A stretch of 64,000 bases of DNA from positions 39,080,655 through 39,144,654 of the forward strand of contig NC_081183.1 of the NCBI RefSeq assembly GCF_029867415.1, written 5' to 3'. Source of the DNA: Vicia villosa (lineage: Eukaryota > Streptophyta > Magnoliopsida > Fabales > Fabaceae). Both the position numbers and the translations under genes were made by a program. The notes under the pieces are model-generated. The model ran no database searches and had not been told where the DNA came from. It worked only from the letters and a program-made list of their open reading frames with translations. Below, piece by piece: positions 1-11,500 of this stretch (position 1 is the first letter of the stretch; each line of letters starts with the position of its first letter).

Positions 1-1034
1 ACACCAAAAGCACATTTTAAAGGATTCATTTTGAGTCCATATTTTCTCATTCGTTCGAAAGACTGTCGAAGATGGTCTAAGTGACCATTTTCAGAGTTAG
101 ATTTTATTACAATATCATCGATATAAACCTGCATAAACTTGTCAATAAAATCATGAAACATGGAATTCATAGCTCGTTGGTATGTAGCTCCAGCATTTTT
201 TAAACCAAAGGGCATTACTACCCATTCATAAGTTCCTAAAGCACCTGGGCATCGAAACGCCGTCTTAGGTACATCTTCGTCAGCTATGAAAATTTGGTTA
301 TAACCTGAATATCCATCTAATAAACTGAGATATTCAAATCCGGCTGCGGAATCGACTAACATTTCAGCAACCGGCATGGGATATTCATCTTTAGGGGTAG
401 CCTTATTTAAATCTCTGAAATCTATGCATATACGAAGGCTACCATTTTTCTTTATTACAGGCACTATATTAGCTAACCATTCGGCATACCTCGCAGTTCG
501 AATAAACTTGCTTCTCAGCAATCTTTCAATTTCTACTTTGATTTTTTCCATAACCTCTGGCGCAAATCTTCTAGGAAGTTGCTTGATAGGTTTCTTACCT
601 GGGTTTAATGGTAGTCGATGCTCCACCACATGTCGACTTAAACCAGGCATTTCATTGTAATCCCATGCGAAACAATCTTTGTATTCTTTCAAAAGTCGAA
701 TCAACTTGGTCTTTAGATCACTTATAAGTCTTGTACTTACATAAGTAGGCCTTTTAATGACTCCATCACCTAAGTCAATTTCCTCAAGAGGATCTTGAGC
801 CTGCATTCTTTTTACTGATCCTAGTGGATCCATTTCGAAACCTAAAGGTTCGTCATCGTATATCCCATCAAGTCGTTCGACTTGGTGATCGACTTCAGGA
901 TTGTTTTCATTTTTTACCATCATGGCCTCAGTAGCCATATTTTTCTCTAGTTCGGCTTCTAAAGCCGTTCTTTCTTTGTTTTCGTCCAAATAAGCCGTTA
1001 TTCGAGCCAGGTATTCTGACTCAGTGGTCATCAT
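1..1034 (-). CDS. Tat (Retand-like) pol, N-terminal part with reverse transcriptase, cut by the window edge
   Basis: Translating the minus strand from the ATG at 1034 gives about 344 open codons reaching base 1 without a stop. The protein has an acidic leader, then RT motifs: IVPVIKKNGSLRICIDFRDLN, then LSLLDGYSGYNQ, VVMPFGLKNAGATYQRAM and the catalytic block VYIDDIVIKS at about 90-125. RNase H and integrase would lie outside the window. The start codon overlaps the end of the upstream gag-protease ORF (stop at 1021-1023) in another frame, so pol would need frameshifting or reinitiation. Lineage is inferred from RT wording typical of Tat and from the associated gag and protease. No nonsense codon was seen, so this copy may be fairly young. 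Confidence 0.85.
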   Translation of the reverse strand, partial: MMTTESEYLARITAYLDENKERTALEAELEKNMATEAMMVKNENNPEVDHQVERLDGIYDDEPLGFEMDPLGSVKRMQAQDPLEEIDLGDGVIKRPTYVSTRLISDLKTKLIRLLKEYKDCFAWDYNEMPGLSRHVVEHRLPLNPGKKPIKQLPRRFAPEVMEKIKVEIERLLRSKFIRTARYAEWLANIVPVIKKNGSLRICIDFRDLNKATPKDEYPMPVAEMLVDSAAGFEYLSLLDGYSGYNQIFIADEDVPKTAFRCPGALGTYEWVVMPFGLKNAGATYQRAMNSMFHDFIDKFMQVYIDDIVIKSNSENGHLDHLRQSFERMRKYGLKMNPLKCAFG

Positions 1035-4000
1035 CTTTGACTATTGTCCTCTGCTCTGGAGGACTTTCATGATTCAATGGTTCATTGGGATCTTCTTTAT
1101 TCCAAATGAAACCATAATTTGGGTCCAAGTTCAGATACTTAGACACACTTTCATCAGAAGAATACACCTCTTCTGCTTTGTAGCAAGGAGCTACATTTGC
1201 CAAATGTTGGTCGAAGTGCCTGCGACCACTTTCAGTTTTGTAATAACTTTGGTCAGCTTCAATATTTTCCACTATACCATCTGGTCTCCAAATGGCCACC
1301 CGCTGATGTAAGGTCGAAGGAACTTCCCCTATACCATGGATCCATTCTCGACCCAACAACAGTTTAAAATTTGCCTGAGATGCAATCACCATAAAGATTG
1401 TTGATCTGACAGTCGAACCAACAGCCAATTTTACCTGAATCACTCCAAGTATTCCACTCGTCTTGCCCTCATAGTTAGACAACACCATATTGTGGGGCCT
1501 TAAATCTTTGTCAGATTTACCCACTTTCTGAAGTGAGGAATAGGGCATTAAGTTTACAGCAGCCCCACCATCGACAAACACTTTGTTTATTGGAACACCA
1601 TCCACTTTCGCCCTTATGAATAAAGGCTTCAAATGATACATCATTCCTCGACCTGGCCTCTCAAACACAGCCTTTTGTTCCTCTACTACTCCTTTTCCCA
1701 TTACATAGTAACAAACAGGCGTTTCTTCTACATTTTCGTCTGGAAGAAAATCATCTTCATTCTCAGATACCTCAGATACTCTATCGAACTCTGCTGGAAG
1801 TACAGATACAATTCCACAGTCAATCAACAACTCATCTGACTCTATGTCAAAGTTGTCGTCGACCTCTTCGTCCGACAGGGGAGAATATTCAGGCTCTTTT
1901 CCTGTATTGAGAGCCGGAGCATCATCGTCAACTAATTCTTTGATGAGTTTCTTTCCCAGGATCATTCCTGCAGCTAGTCTCTCATTTGCTATTTTAGCCT
2001 GCTCTTCAGTCAACTTCCTGTGAAAAGGTTTTGGCTGATAGTGAGAAAATCCTGCCTGCACCATTTTCGAGCTTTCCTGGCCATTCTTATGACTCCTTTG
2101 GTAACTCCTCCACTGCGTTCGAGTCATAGGATTCTTTCCTTTGTAGTTTGGAGATATGTAATCTTTCCTCTTAGATCCACTATCAGTCCAAGAGCCTTCA
2201 GCATTTGCTCCAGTACCTTGAATCTGCCATTCTGGACGTTTACCTCTGAAGTTAATGGGTTTCACCCATTTGTCTTCAGGGACATCCGTCTTAGGACAGA
2301 AGGTCCTTGGCTTTTCAAACATCTTCCTGTATTCTCCAGCCCTTCGACCACTGTTTTCTCCTGTATACATGAATTGACGATTCTTGCCTCGACGAGGGTC
2401 GAACCTCACTTTGTTTGCAGCATCAACATTGAAAACAGCATCACACCTTGGACATAATCCAACTTGAGAGTTGTTATTGTGGCATCTCTCAAGGAATTTC
2501 AGAAGGCTTTCTTTTGGTTCAGGATAGACCATGTTCAAAACTTTGCCATCAGTAGCGCCGTCTTGCTTTCTAACGAAACCATCAGTAGTCTCGACCATCA
2601 TCACATCAGCAAGCTCAGTATAGTGAGCCTCTTCGACTTGCAAAGGATCAGTATCAACTTGCATTGATGACTTTGGTTTTTCTCCAAACTGTAGCCTTCC
2701 TTCTTTCAAAGCCTTCTGCACCAAATCCCTGAAAAGGACACATTGAGAAGTTTTATGACCCAAGAAATTATGAAATTTACAAAATCCTCTTTTTTTATTT
2801 TGTTCAAGAGGAGGATTTTTAAGTCCTGGGGGTACTATGATTTGCCCATCAGCAACCAACAAATCAAATATTTCGTCACATTTCGTTATATCAAATGAAT
2901 ACGTTTTGCTAGAAAATTTTTCATTTTTACTTTCGACCGGATTTTTATCTTTTGAGGGCTTGAGTAATTTACATATATATGGTGGTCCTGGCTTCAATTC
3001 AGTCACGTTGACTTCTCCCTCTTCGTATTCACTATCACTATTAGAGTCGAACTCACTTGTAGTAACATAAGCTATCTTTTCTTTCTTATGATATTTACTA
3101 ACTCTGGCTTTTTCAGCTTTTAGCCTTTCGACCTGGCGTACTCTATCCGCTAGTTGTGCCATATCTCTCAAATGTTGGGTGTCTAATTTCTTTCTTATGG
3201 AATAATCTAACCCACCTGCAACCATTTCGACTAACTCATGTTCAGGAATTTGTGTGAAACATCTAGCTTTCAGTAACCTAAAACGGTTTAGATAATCATC
3301 GACTGGTTCTGTCCCTTTTCGCCTAACTCCAGCTAATTCTTTCAAACTAATCATCGACTGTCCCATATAACATTGCTCATGGAACAATTGTTCTAATTGG
3401 TTCCATGAAAACAAAGATTGTGGAGATAAGGTCGTGAACCAAGTAAACACATTTTTTGTTAAAGAACTTGGAAAATATTTCATCTTTATATTTTCATTGT
3501 TTGCTATTTCTCCAGCCTCTGACTGGAACCTAGCAATATGTTCGACTGTCGACTCGCCAGTCTCACCAGCAAATTTGGTGAATTTTGGGACTTTCCAACC
3601 CCTAGGCAATTCTGTTTGGCTCACATATTCTGACAGCGGAGAAACGAAATTTGGTCTACGCAAACCTACATTTATTCCATTCTGAACTAAAATTTGCTCA
3701 ACTACATTAGAGATATTATTGTGTCCAACATTGACATCTTGCCGGATATTTCTAAGAACCTGATCAGCATCTTGATGCCGTTGTATTACTCTAGGGATTT
3801 CTTGTTGAATTTGGTCTCCCTGTCTTGTAGGTTCGACTCCTCTCACATTCGACCCTTGGGTAGTCGAAAGGTTTGGTGGTGGAGGTGCTCCAAAGAAATC
3901 TGCTATTCTGGCCATTTGTCCAGCCAATATCTCATAACTTTGGTTCGTATTTTTTATCATGGGAGTAAAAACAGTTCCCATTTGTTGAGTAAGAGCGTTC

Positions 4001-4233
4001 ACCATTTCGTGATTGCTTTCGTCTATTTGTTGTCTGATTGACAACATCGACGTATTACTCAAAGAAGGTAATGTTTGATTAATGTAACTTATGCCCATAG
4101 GTCGACCCCCTGGATTTGATGTGCTTGTTGCCATCATGTTGTCAGAATATAATGAAGGATTTGTGTGTAAAACCTGGTGGAGGTAGCATCCCATGAAACG
4201 GTAGTCGTAATGGGTTAAATGGCGACCGTACAT
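1021..4233 (-). CDS. Tat (Retand-like) gag-protease polyprotein
   Basis: One open frame of 1070 codons encodes the capsid precursor and protease. Retrotransposon gag similarity is clear at about residues 215-370 (PRGWKVPKFTKFAGETGEST, WNQLEQLFHEQCY, ELAGVRRKGTEPVDDYLNRF). A zinc-knuckle-like CKFHNFLGHKTSQC lies near residue 520. The aspartic protease is near residues 890-1000, with active site VDGGAAVNLMPYSS (DGG in place of DSG/DTG, as known in Tat proteins) and the flap-side motif LLLGREWI. The first ~40 residues look like read-in: a second frame starting at 4420 (MILRSGRKL) resembles the true gag N-terminus, implying a frameshift near 4140-4230. The stop overlaps the pol start. Function is intra-element: particle formation and proteolytic maturation. 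Confidence 0.85.
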   Translation of the reverse strand: MYGRHLTHYDYRFMGCYLHQVLHTNPSLYSDNMMATSTSNPGGRPMGISYINQTLPSLSNTSMLSIRQQIDESNHEMVNALTQQMGTVFTPMIKNTNQSYEILAGQMARIADFFGAPPPPNLSTTQGSNVRGVEPTRQGDQIQQEIPRVIQRHQDADQVLRNIRQDVNVGHNNISNVVEQILVQNGINVGLRRPNFVSPLSEYVSQTELPRGWKVPKFTKFAGETGESTVEHIARFQSEAGEIANNENIKMKYFPSSLTKNVFTWFTTLSPQSLFSWNQLEQLFHEQCYMGQSMISLKELAGVRRKGTEPVDDYLNRFRLLKARCFTQIPEHELVEMVAGGLDYSIRKKLDTQHLRDMAQLADRVRQVERLKAEKARVSKYHKKEKIAYVTTSEFDSNSDSEYEEGEVNVTELKPGPPYICKLLKPSKDKNPVESKNEKFSSKTYSFDITKCDEIFDLLVADGQIIVPPGLKNPPLEQNKKRGFCKFHNFLGHKTSQCVLFRDLVQKALKEGRLQFGEKPKSSMQVDTDPLQVEEAHYTELADVMMVETTDGFVRKQDGATDGKVLNMVYPEPKESLLKFLERCHNNNSQVGLCPRCDAVFNVDAANKVRFDPRRGKNRQFMYTGENSGRRAGEYRKMFEKPRTFCPKTDVPEDKWVKPINFRGKRPEWQIQGTGANAEGSWTDSGSKRKDYISPNYKGKNPMTRTQWRSYQRSHKNGQESSKMVQAGFSHYQPKPFHRKLTEEQAKIANERLAAGMILGKKLIKELVDDDAPALNTGKEPEYSPLSDEEVDDNFDIESDELLIDCGIVSVLPAEFDRVSEVSENEDDFLPDENVEETPVCYYVMGKGVVEEQKAVFERPGRGMMYHLKPLFIRAKVDGVPINKVFVDGGAAVNLMPYSSLQKVGKSDKDLRPHNMVLSNYEGKTSGILGVIQVKLAVGSTVRSTIFMVIASQANFKLLLGREWIHGIGEVPSTLHQRVAIWRPDGIVENIEADQSYYKTESGRRHFDQHLANVAPCYKAEEVYSSDESVSKYLNLDPNYGFIWNKEDPNEPLNHESPPEQRTIVKDDDH

Positions 4234-4420
4234 TCATTGGTGATGATACCAATGTTGCTGCCGTCGATCCACCAATATGTGTTGTTCTAACTGGGGATGA
4301 ATTTGCAGCATTTTGTGATGTCGTTCTGGTTAAAACAACTCCTTGATTTCCAGAAAGGTCAGAATCATTTGCATTAACTTCAGACATGTTAGTTAATTTT
4401 CGACCACTTCTTAGTATCAT
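4142..4420 (-). pseudogene. Probable true N-terminus of the Tat gag, out of frame with the main ORF
   Basis: This minus-strand frame opens with MILRSGRKL, a start common among Tat/Retand gag proteins, lies about 50 bp inside the PBS, and continues with Ser/Thr/Asn-rich sequence ending PFHGMLPPPGF. It overlaps the beginning of the long gag-protease frame by 92 bp. The two frames differ by one register, so an indel in 4140-4230 probably separated them. The alternative, a deliberate short upstream ORF, seems less likely. Confidence 0.5.
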
Positions 4421-4466
4421 ACATAACTATTACACTAACAAATATAAAACAAATAGCAATTGATGA

Positions 4467-4484
4467 GTCCCACTGGGCGTGCCA
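4467..4484 (-). promoter_or_regulatory. Primer-binding site of the Tat element
   Basis: Read on the minus strand, TGGCACGCCCAGTGGGAC begins three bases after the LTR end (GGTAAACA), the expected place for a tRNA-primed minus-strand start. I did not assign the tRNA species. Confidence 0.7.
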
Positions 4485-4487
4485 ATT

Positions 4488-5253
4488 TGTTTACCCAGAA
4501 AAATGGTAAACAAGCGCTAGTTTCCTTTTTAAAGGTTACTTTTGCGGAATCAACTAGAATATTCCAGGACTAATTGCTTTAATTTGTTTATTACGTGTAT
4601 CTGGTTTGTATTAAATGCGACAGTGACTTTAAAGTAAAAGTAAACACTGAAATTAAAGGCTTTAAAGTAAATAAAAGCAATAAAAGAGCAGTAAATGTGC
4701 ACTGAAAATGAAATAGAACGTAAACTGATTGCATAAATTAAAATGGTACGCATACGTACATTCCAAAGTTGCACTCGTCACTCATTATTGCGCAGAGATT
4801 TGAGTTTACTTGTGTTTTGTAGAAAATGTGGACCCTAAACTGTTCCTATGGAACTTGCTTAAATAGTAAAAATAAAATAACTACTCCTAACGGTCGACTG
4901 ATTATCAGTCAACACGTGTCTTCGACATGCAAGATCTTCAACTGTGAGACCTCCACGCGTCCTGTGAAAACTGCTAAAAAACTGCTTGAATCTGCCTCTT
5001 AACTTCTGATGCCTTCCGACTTCAGGGCTGTACTTAAACAAAACATCTAAGTTTTTTCTGTTTGTTCAAGTCGAACGTGCATATTGACTGATTTTTAGTC
5101 GAACCTTGGCAATGATGATTTGTAGGTAGTCGAACGTAAGCTTTGACTAAACAAGACCTTTTAGTCAAACTTTTCTCTTTAGATTCTTTAATAATCTCAC
5201 CTGTTTTAGGGATTATTTACCATTATTTAATAAGTTGAAATCCTAGGGTAACA
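4488..5253 (-). repeat. 5' LTR of the Tat (Retand-like) element
   Basis: On the minus strand this runs from TGTTACCCTAGGATTTCAA to GGTAAACA, about 766 bp. The outer end is supported by similarity to a second LTR of the same family at 57362-58040 (TGTTAGCTAAAGATTTCAA), and both share blocks around CGTTAGG and the TCCTGGAAT/TCTAG end region. No coding sequence is supported inside. Confidence 0.65.
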
Positions 5254-5803
5254 CATACGTGTATGGACCACCTCATACGCGTATAGGCAAGACATGTACT
5301 TTTCAAAAAAAATATTTTCTTTAGATTTGTCATGTTGTCTCAGCACTTTGACACGATGCAAAAGAAACTTGTACAAATTTTAAAATAAATCACACAACAA
5401 AAATTTGATTAAGGCATTTGATAAAAGGTTTTAGTGTTTGTCTGTGCTTATAGACATATACTTTTATGGAAAAGCCCTTCGGTTTTACAAAAGGTTACTC
5501 CCTTACTAACTTAGGAGATTAACTCCTTCTACAAGTCCTTTTCCAGATATTATCTTCTGAGTTGACACTGATTGAGATTATTTGAGGCTTTAGATAATGC
5601 ACTTTGTTTTCCTTCTTTGAATAGTTAAATTCACCAGACCATTTTACTTGGGTTTGTATCTTTAACCGTTTATGCTTGACATATTATCAGTGTTCATTAT
5701 GGTTGACTTTTTATGAGTGACTTTATAGGTGCCTTTACAGTTGTCATCACCAAAAGATGATACCTTGGTTAATGATATATTACCTTCAAAACAAGATTCC
5801 ACA
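5254..5803 (-). repeat. Truncated LTR of a SIRE/Maximus-like Ty1/copia element
   Basis: On the minus strand the sequence begins TGTGGAATCTTGTTTTGAAG directly after a purine run (AAAAAAGAAAAGAA) and the phrase GTCATCATCAAAAAAG. This arrangement is familiar from the polypurine tract and LTR start of SIRE-type copia elements. The other end is lost where the Tat element inserted (5253/5254). It contains no ORF. Confidence 0.45.
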
Positions 5804-6133
5804 TTCTTTTCTTTTTTGATGATGACAATGCATCTCTCAAGGGAGGTGGTAGAAGAAAAAATTTATATATTTTGGCTTGATAACACCCTCTTTGAGTTAG
5901 GTAGAAAATATACCCTCCCCCTGAGAGTATACTTCTCCCCCTTTGTCAACATCAAAAGATGTGTAAGGATGCATTGCAATAAGTAAATATGTAAAGCAAG
6001 GGTAATTTAGGCATTTAGGAAAGCATCACACTCATATTATTGTAATTTCAAGGTTACAAAGAGGAAATTAGTGAATTGAAATTACAAGAATCAAAGTACG
6101 TTAAGGGAATTTGCAAACAAAATTTAGAACAAC
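5804..6133 (-). other. Non-coding 3' region and purine tract of the SIRE-like remnant
   Basis: Minus-strand sequence with AGGGGGAGAAGT and AGGGGGAGGGTA blocks and two xATCATCAAAAxx / ATGTTGACAAAGGGGGAG phrases, as found just upstream of SIRE-type 3' LTRs. No ORF is supported. Confidence 0.4.
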
Positions 6134-6403
6134 TTAATTCATCTCATCATCATACTCACTAGAAGCTACGGAAGAGATAAGATTTTTCTTAGCCATTTTT
6201 TCGATGAGCGTGTTGATCTTTGCATTAATTTTCCTTTGTTCATCACAGATTTCATTGTAGGGATTTGATGGTGGAGTGTTTCTTCTTTCTCTTGATCTTC
6301 TAGGTTTCTCAAGGATGAGTTCTCCATTTTGAATTGCGTACCCCATTTTGCTTAAAGTTGCCTGTTCTACTTTGGTGTAAGCATAAATAGGTTCTTTCTC
6401 CAT
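6134..6403 (-). pseudogene. Fragment of an additional ORF upstream of the SIRE-like 3' LTR
   Basis: An 89-codon minus-strand frame (starts MEKEPIYAYTKVEQATLSKM, ends SEYDDEMN) with a basic RRSRERR patch and a charged helix near the end. Related-looking sequence continues upstream to 6606 (KNWADVVLTHMLE after a stop), so this is the C-terminal part of a longer broken ORF. Its position before a copia-type purine tract fits the extra ORFs known from SIRE/Maximus elements. I do not recognise a domain and assign no function. Confidence 0.35.
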
Positions 6404-7379
6404 AAAAGGATATCTAGTGTAGTGTAGGATTTTTATGAAGAGTTCAATATAGAATAGGGTATTATTTTTTCTTTTTCATTCTAGCATATGAGTGAGTACT
6501 ACATCTGCCCAATTTTTTGGGACTTGGTTTCCAAGAACCAGACAACTGGTATGTTTGATTTTAGGATAGTGTTATAGTTTCCTTTCCTTGAAAATAAGAT
6601 ATGGTTTGTAACACCCCTCTAATAACCCGCGGCAAATAAACAATTATTAAATCAGAGTAACATGTAGAGAGGCATCACAATTCATAAATGATGAAAAACA
6701 CACGCCAGAATAAGTCATGCATTTACTGAAAACACCTGAAGTCATAACTCATTAATCAAATCCATGTTTTACACAGCGGAAATACTTCATCAAGTCAACA
6801 TTATGTCGCTATTGTATCAGACTTCAATCAAAACAATTTAAAATACAGAGTTACAATCAAAACTCCAAAACAAACGTTCCCAGTGTTACAACTACCAGAG
6901 CATGACACCTGACGCTAACTAAAACTGACTCATGAGCTAATCCTCACCGAGTCGAACAGCCTCTATCCTCAATCTGAAAATGACAACATGTAAGGGTGAG
7001 TCTCATCATAATTAACAAATGTTATAAGGTTATAAAGCAATAACACGTCACAGTTGCATCATTCACCCAATTGTTTCATAAACAGCTATTCAAAACAAGT
7101 TAACCAACAATCAAACACATCATTCAACATTTACAACACTGGAATACATCCAATCATGTTATAAATTATGCACATGAATGAACTGACACTATGCATGTGG
7201 TACCAATCATCATCAAATGGGGATAACCCATGACCGATCCAACATCGTCCAAGATACGGCCCTGCCAGCACAGATTCCACACGATGGGAATCATGCCCTT
7301 CACTGATCCAACACACCCTTATGGATACAGTATCATCAATGAACATAAATGAATGCAACATATATAACATACTTATACT

Positions 7380-7416
7380 ATCATCATCATCATCATCAAC
7401 ATCATCATCATCATTC
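7380..7416. repeat. (ATC)n microsatellite
   Basis: About 12 near-perfect ATC triplets inside the Tekay LTR. Confidence 0.9.
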
Positions 7417-7673
7417 AAGTATGTTCATATATATTAACATCATTCAATTACAATTCCACAATCATCATACACAAACATACACGTATTTGCATCAATCATC
7501 ATACTCAACAAGAATAGCATACATGTATTTTCATCATTCTAAAACCAATCAATCATCATAACATAGATTATCCTACAAGGTTCCTTTAGCTCAAAACGGC
7601 GCATCAAACGGACCAACGGTTAAAAAGTTATGCATCTTTGAACTTTTAAAAAATATCTCAAAACACCAACAGC

Positions 7674-7897
7674 ACGCGGCGCCATCATCCGTTCGCGGCG
7701 CGCACTGAGCGTCCCAAAATTCATTGGCTCTCTGCCAAGCTGTTCGCGGCGCAAACATCCACACGCGGCGCGAAACGAGAAAAAAAGTTACGCCTTCGCG
7801 GCGCGAACACAGGTACGCGGCGCGACCTGAGCGTATCACAACTTCCTGGCATTCTGCCCACCTGTTCGCGGCGCCACCCTACGCACGCGGCGCGAAC
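7674..7897. repeat. Paired CGCGGCGC motifs in the Tekay LTR
   Basis: Eight copies of CGCGGCGC occur as four pairs with about 20 bp between the members of a pair. The members are typically TTCGCGGCGC and ACGCGGCGCG, in AT-rich surroundings. The sentence CTGAGCGT...TTCxTGGCxTTCTGCC recurs between pairs, giving a diverged unit of about 130 bp. Confidence 0.8.
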
Positions 7898-8557
7898 CGG
7901 TAATTTCAGAAACCCAAACCTGCAGAAAACAGCATTCTATGCATTCCAAACACACCCAATTCATACCAGTACGAACCTAGAGAAATAGAATGCACAAACA
8001 ACACAAAATACGTCTCATAATACACCAATTACACATCAATTGAGACCATAACAACGCAGACATCATAGATTCAATCATAGAGATCAAACATCATACAATT
8101 TGACTCAATCCCTAAACCTATCATATGACTCAATCGACCCGAATTCCACATCTATTCAGTATTATCAACCCCTAACCCGATAATAGATGATAATCAGATA
8201 AGTCCCCCCTTACCTTAGACAATTTCTTGATTCTTGGTCTCTCCCTCTACCGTTCTCCTTCACGTTCCTCGTTCCTCAGACTTCTGTTCTTTCACGTTCT
8301 TTCTTTCTTCCCAATTCCAATTATTTTATGAAAAATAATAATAATAATATTAGTAAAGGGCCTTCTTATCTCACACCCCCCCTTCTACTATTTCTCACAT
8401 GGCCCAATTGCCATAAACCATTATTTATTTATTATTTTCACAAAATCCTTAATAATTCTAATTATTAATTCAATATTCTTGATTAAATTAATATTAAAAT
8501 TATACGGGCGTTACAACTCTCCCCCACTAAAAGAGTTTTCGTCCTCGAAAACATACC

Positions 8558-11500
8558 TCAGGTAAAGAGCTCTGGATACGAATCCTTCATCTGGCTCTCT
8601 AGCTCCCAGGTAACATTTCCATCAGCTGGTCCTCCCCAGGCTACTCTGACTAAAGCTATTTCCTTGCCCCGCAATTGCTTCAGTCTTCTATCTTCAATCC
8701 TCACAGGTAACGTTTCAACCGTTAAGTTGTCTTTCACCTGTACATCATCCACTTGGATCACGTGGGACGGATCCGAAATGTATTTCCTCAATTGAGACAC
8801 ATGAAATACATCATGCAATTTGGCAAGCATCGGCGGTAAAGCGACACGATATGCCACTTCTCCCACTCTTTCAGAAATTTGGAATGGTCCAATAAAACGC
8901 GGAGTCAGCTTCTTCGACTTCAAAGCTCGACCAATACCCGTCAAAGGAGTAACCTTCATAAACACATGATCTCCTTCTTGAAACTCAAGTGTCTTCCTCC
9001 TCTTGTCATGATAACTCTTTTGACGACTCTGAGAAGCTTTCATCTTCTCTTGAATCATCTTAATCTTCTCTGTGGTCTCTTGTACAATTTCCGGACCAAT
9101 CACAGCACTCTCACCAGCTTCGTACCAACACAATGGAGTTCTACACCTCCTACCATACAAAGCCTCAAACGGAGCCATACCTATACTCGAATGATAGCTG
9201 TTGTTGTAGGTAAATTCAATCAAAGGCAGATAACTATCCCAAGCACCTCCTTTTTCTAATACACAAGCACGTAACAAGTCTTCTAACGACTGAATTGTTC
9301 TCTCAGTCTGTCCATCCGTCTGCGGATGATAAGCAGAACTCAGTCTCAGCTTAGTACCCAAAGCCTTCTGCAAACCTTCCCAGAACTTAGACGTAAATCT
9401 CGGATCTCTGTCTGACACGATACTCGAAGGAATACCATGCAGACTGACTATTTTCTCAATGTATAATTGAGCCAGCTTTTCCATCGGATAATCCATTCTT
9501 ACCGGTATGAAATGTGCAGACTTCGTCAACCTATCTACTACGACCCAGATAGCTTCACAATTCTTGACAGTTCTCGGCAAACCCGAAACAAAATCCATCG
9601 ATATGCTATCCCACTTCCACTCAGGAATAAACATCGGTTGCATAAATCCAGATGGCTTCTGATGTTCAACCTTTGACTTCTGACAAGTCAAACAAGAATA
9701 CACCAACTCAGCAATTTCTTTCTTCATTCCAGGCCACCAAAATAGCTTTCTCAAATCATGATACATCTTTGTAGCACCAGGATGAATACTCAATCCACTA
9801 CGGTGTCCTTCTTCTAAAATACGTTTTCGGAGTTTAGCAATATCCGGAACACAAACTCTGTTTCCAAACCTCGGTATACCATTCTCGTCAACTCTGAATT
9901 CACCGCTCTTGCCTTGGTTAATCAAAGTCAACTTGTCGACTAATTCGACATCAGCCTTTTGGCCCTCTCTGATCTCTTCAAGAATACCACTGGTCAGCTT
10001 CATCATCCCCAACTTAACACTAGTAGGAGTACCTTCACATACCAAACTCAAGTCTCTGAATTGTTCAATCAAATCCAATTCCTTCACCATTAGCATAGAC
10101 ATATGCAAAGTCTTCCTACTTAAAGCATCAGCAACTACGTTTGCCTTACCCGGATGGTAATTCAAACTAAAATCATAGTCTTTAAGGAATTCTAACCACC
10201 TTCTCTGCCTCATATTCAATTCCTTCTGGTCAAATAGATATTTCAGACTCTTATGATCACTGAATACCTCAAATCTCGAACCATACAAATAATGTCGCCA
10301 CAACTTTAAAACAAAGACTACAGCTGCCAGCTCCAAATCATGAGTCGGATAATTCCTCTCATGCACTTTAAGTTGTCTCGACGCATAAGCGACTACCTGA
10401 TGATTTTGCATCAATACACCACCTAAGCCCATCAGCGATGCATCACAATAAACCACAAATGATTCCGGATTCGGCAAAATCAAGATAGGAGCACTAGTCA
10501 ACCTCCTCTTCAGCTCTTGGAATCCCTCTTCACATTTTGCATCCCAAATAAAAACTTGTCCCTTCCTGGTTAGTTTAGTTAACGGCAATGCTAACTTTGC
10601 AAATCCTTCAATAAACTTTCTGTAGTAACCTGCAAGACCAAGAAAACTACGAATCTCTGATACTGACTTCGGGGCTTCCCACTGAGACACAGCTTCTATC
10701 TTTGTAGGATCAACAGCAATACCATTCTTAGAAATCACATGTCCCAGAAAACTAACTTCCTCTAACCAGAATTCACACTTTGACAGTTTGGCAAAAAGTT
10801 GCTTCTCTTTCAACAGCTCTAACACAGTTCTGAGATGTTCTGCATGTTCTTCCTTACTCTTAGAATATATCAAGATATCATCTATAAATACCATCACGAA
10901 CTTATCGAGATAAGGATGAAATATCCTATTCATATACTCTATAAATACACCAGGTGCGTTAGTAACTCCAAACGGCATTACCGAATACTCGTAATGTCCA
11001 TACCTTGTCCTGAAAGCGGTCTTCTGAATATCATCGTCTTTCACACGGATCTGGTGATACCCAGACCTCAGATCAATCTTACTAAACACACATGCTCCAA
11101 CCAACTGATCCATCAAATCATCAATCCTCGGCAAAGGATACCGATTCTTGATAGTAACCTTGTTCAATTGTTTGTAATCCACACACAGCCTCATTGAACC
11201 CTCTTTCTTCTTCACTAGCAACACAGGCGCACCCCAAGGAGAAACACTAGGACGAATGAATTTCTTCTCCAACAATTCTTCCAACTGCTTCTTCAGCTCA
11301 GCCAACTCAGACGGCGACATACGATACGGTGCCATCGACACTGGACTAGTTCCCGGAATTAAATCAACAGAAAACTCCACTTCTCTTTCCGGTGGTAATT
11401 CATTCACTTCTTCCGGAAAAACTTCTGGAAATTCACACACCACAGGTAATTCGCCACTCGCCACTTTTTCTTTCACATTCATCAATGCGAACAACATAAA

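Larger units (their letters stand above)
6607..8515 (-). repeat. 3' LTR of a Tekay-type Ty3/gypsy element
   Basis: A 1909-bp segment bounded by TGTAACACCC on the left and GGGCGTTACA on the right, i.e. TG...CA termini on the minus strand. A minus-strand purine tract (AGTGGGGGAGAGT) sits just outside the right end at 8516-8530, and the element's pol ORF ends 43 bp further on. Contents: an ATC microsatellite near 7380-7416 and a GC-rich block of paired CGCGGCGC motifs at 7674-7897. Short ORFs inside are not convincing. Confidence 0.85.

Noticed and set aside
376..660. Plus-strand ORFs within 1-4200 and 8800-11600
   Set aside because: Shadow frames opposite the Tat gag-pol and Tekay pol genes.
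7131..7561. Asp-rich and His-rich frames over the ATC repeat
   Set aside because: Microsatellite translations within the Tekay LTR.
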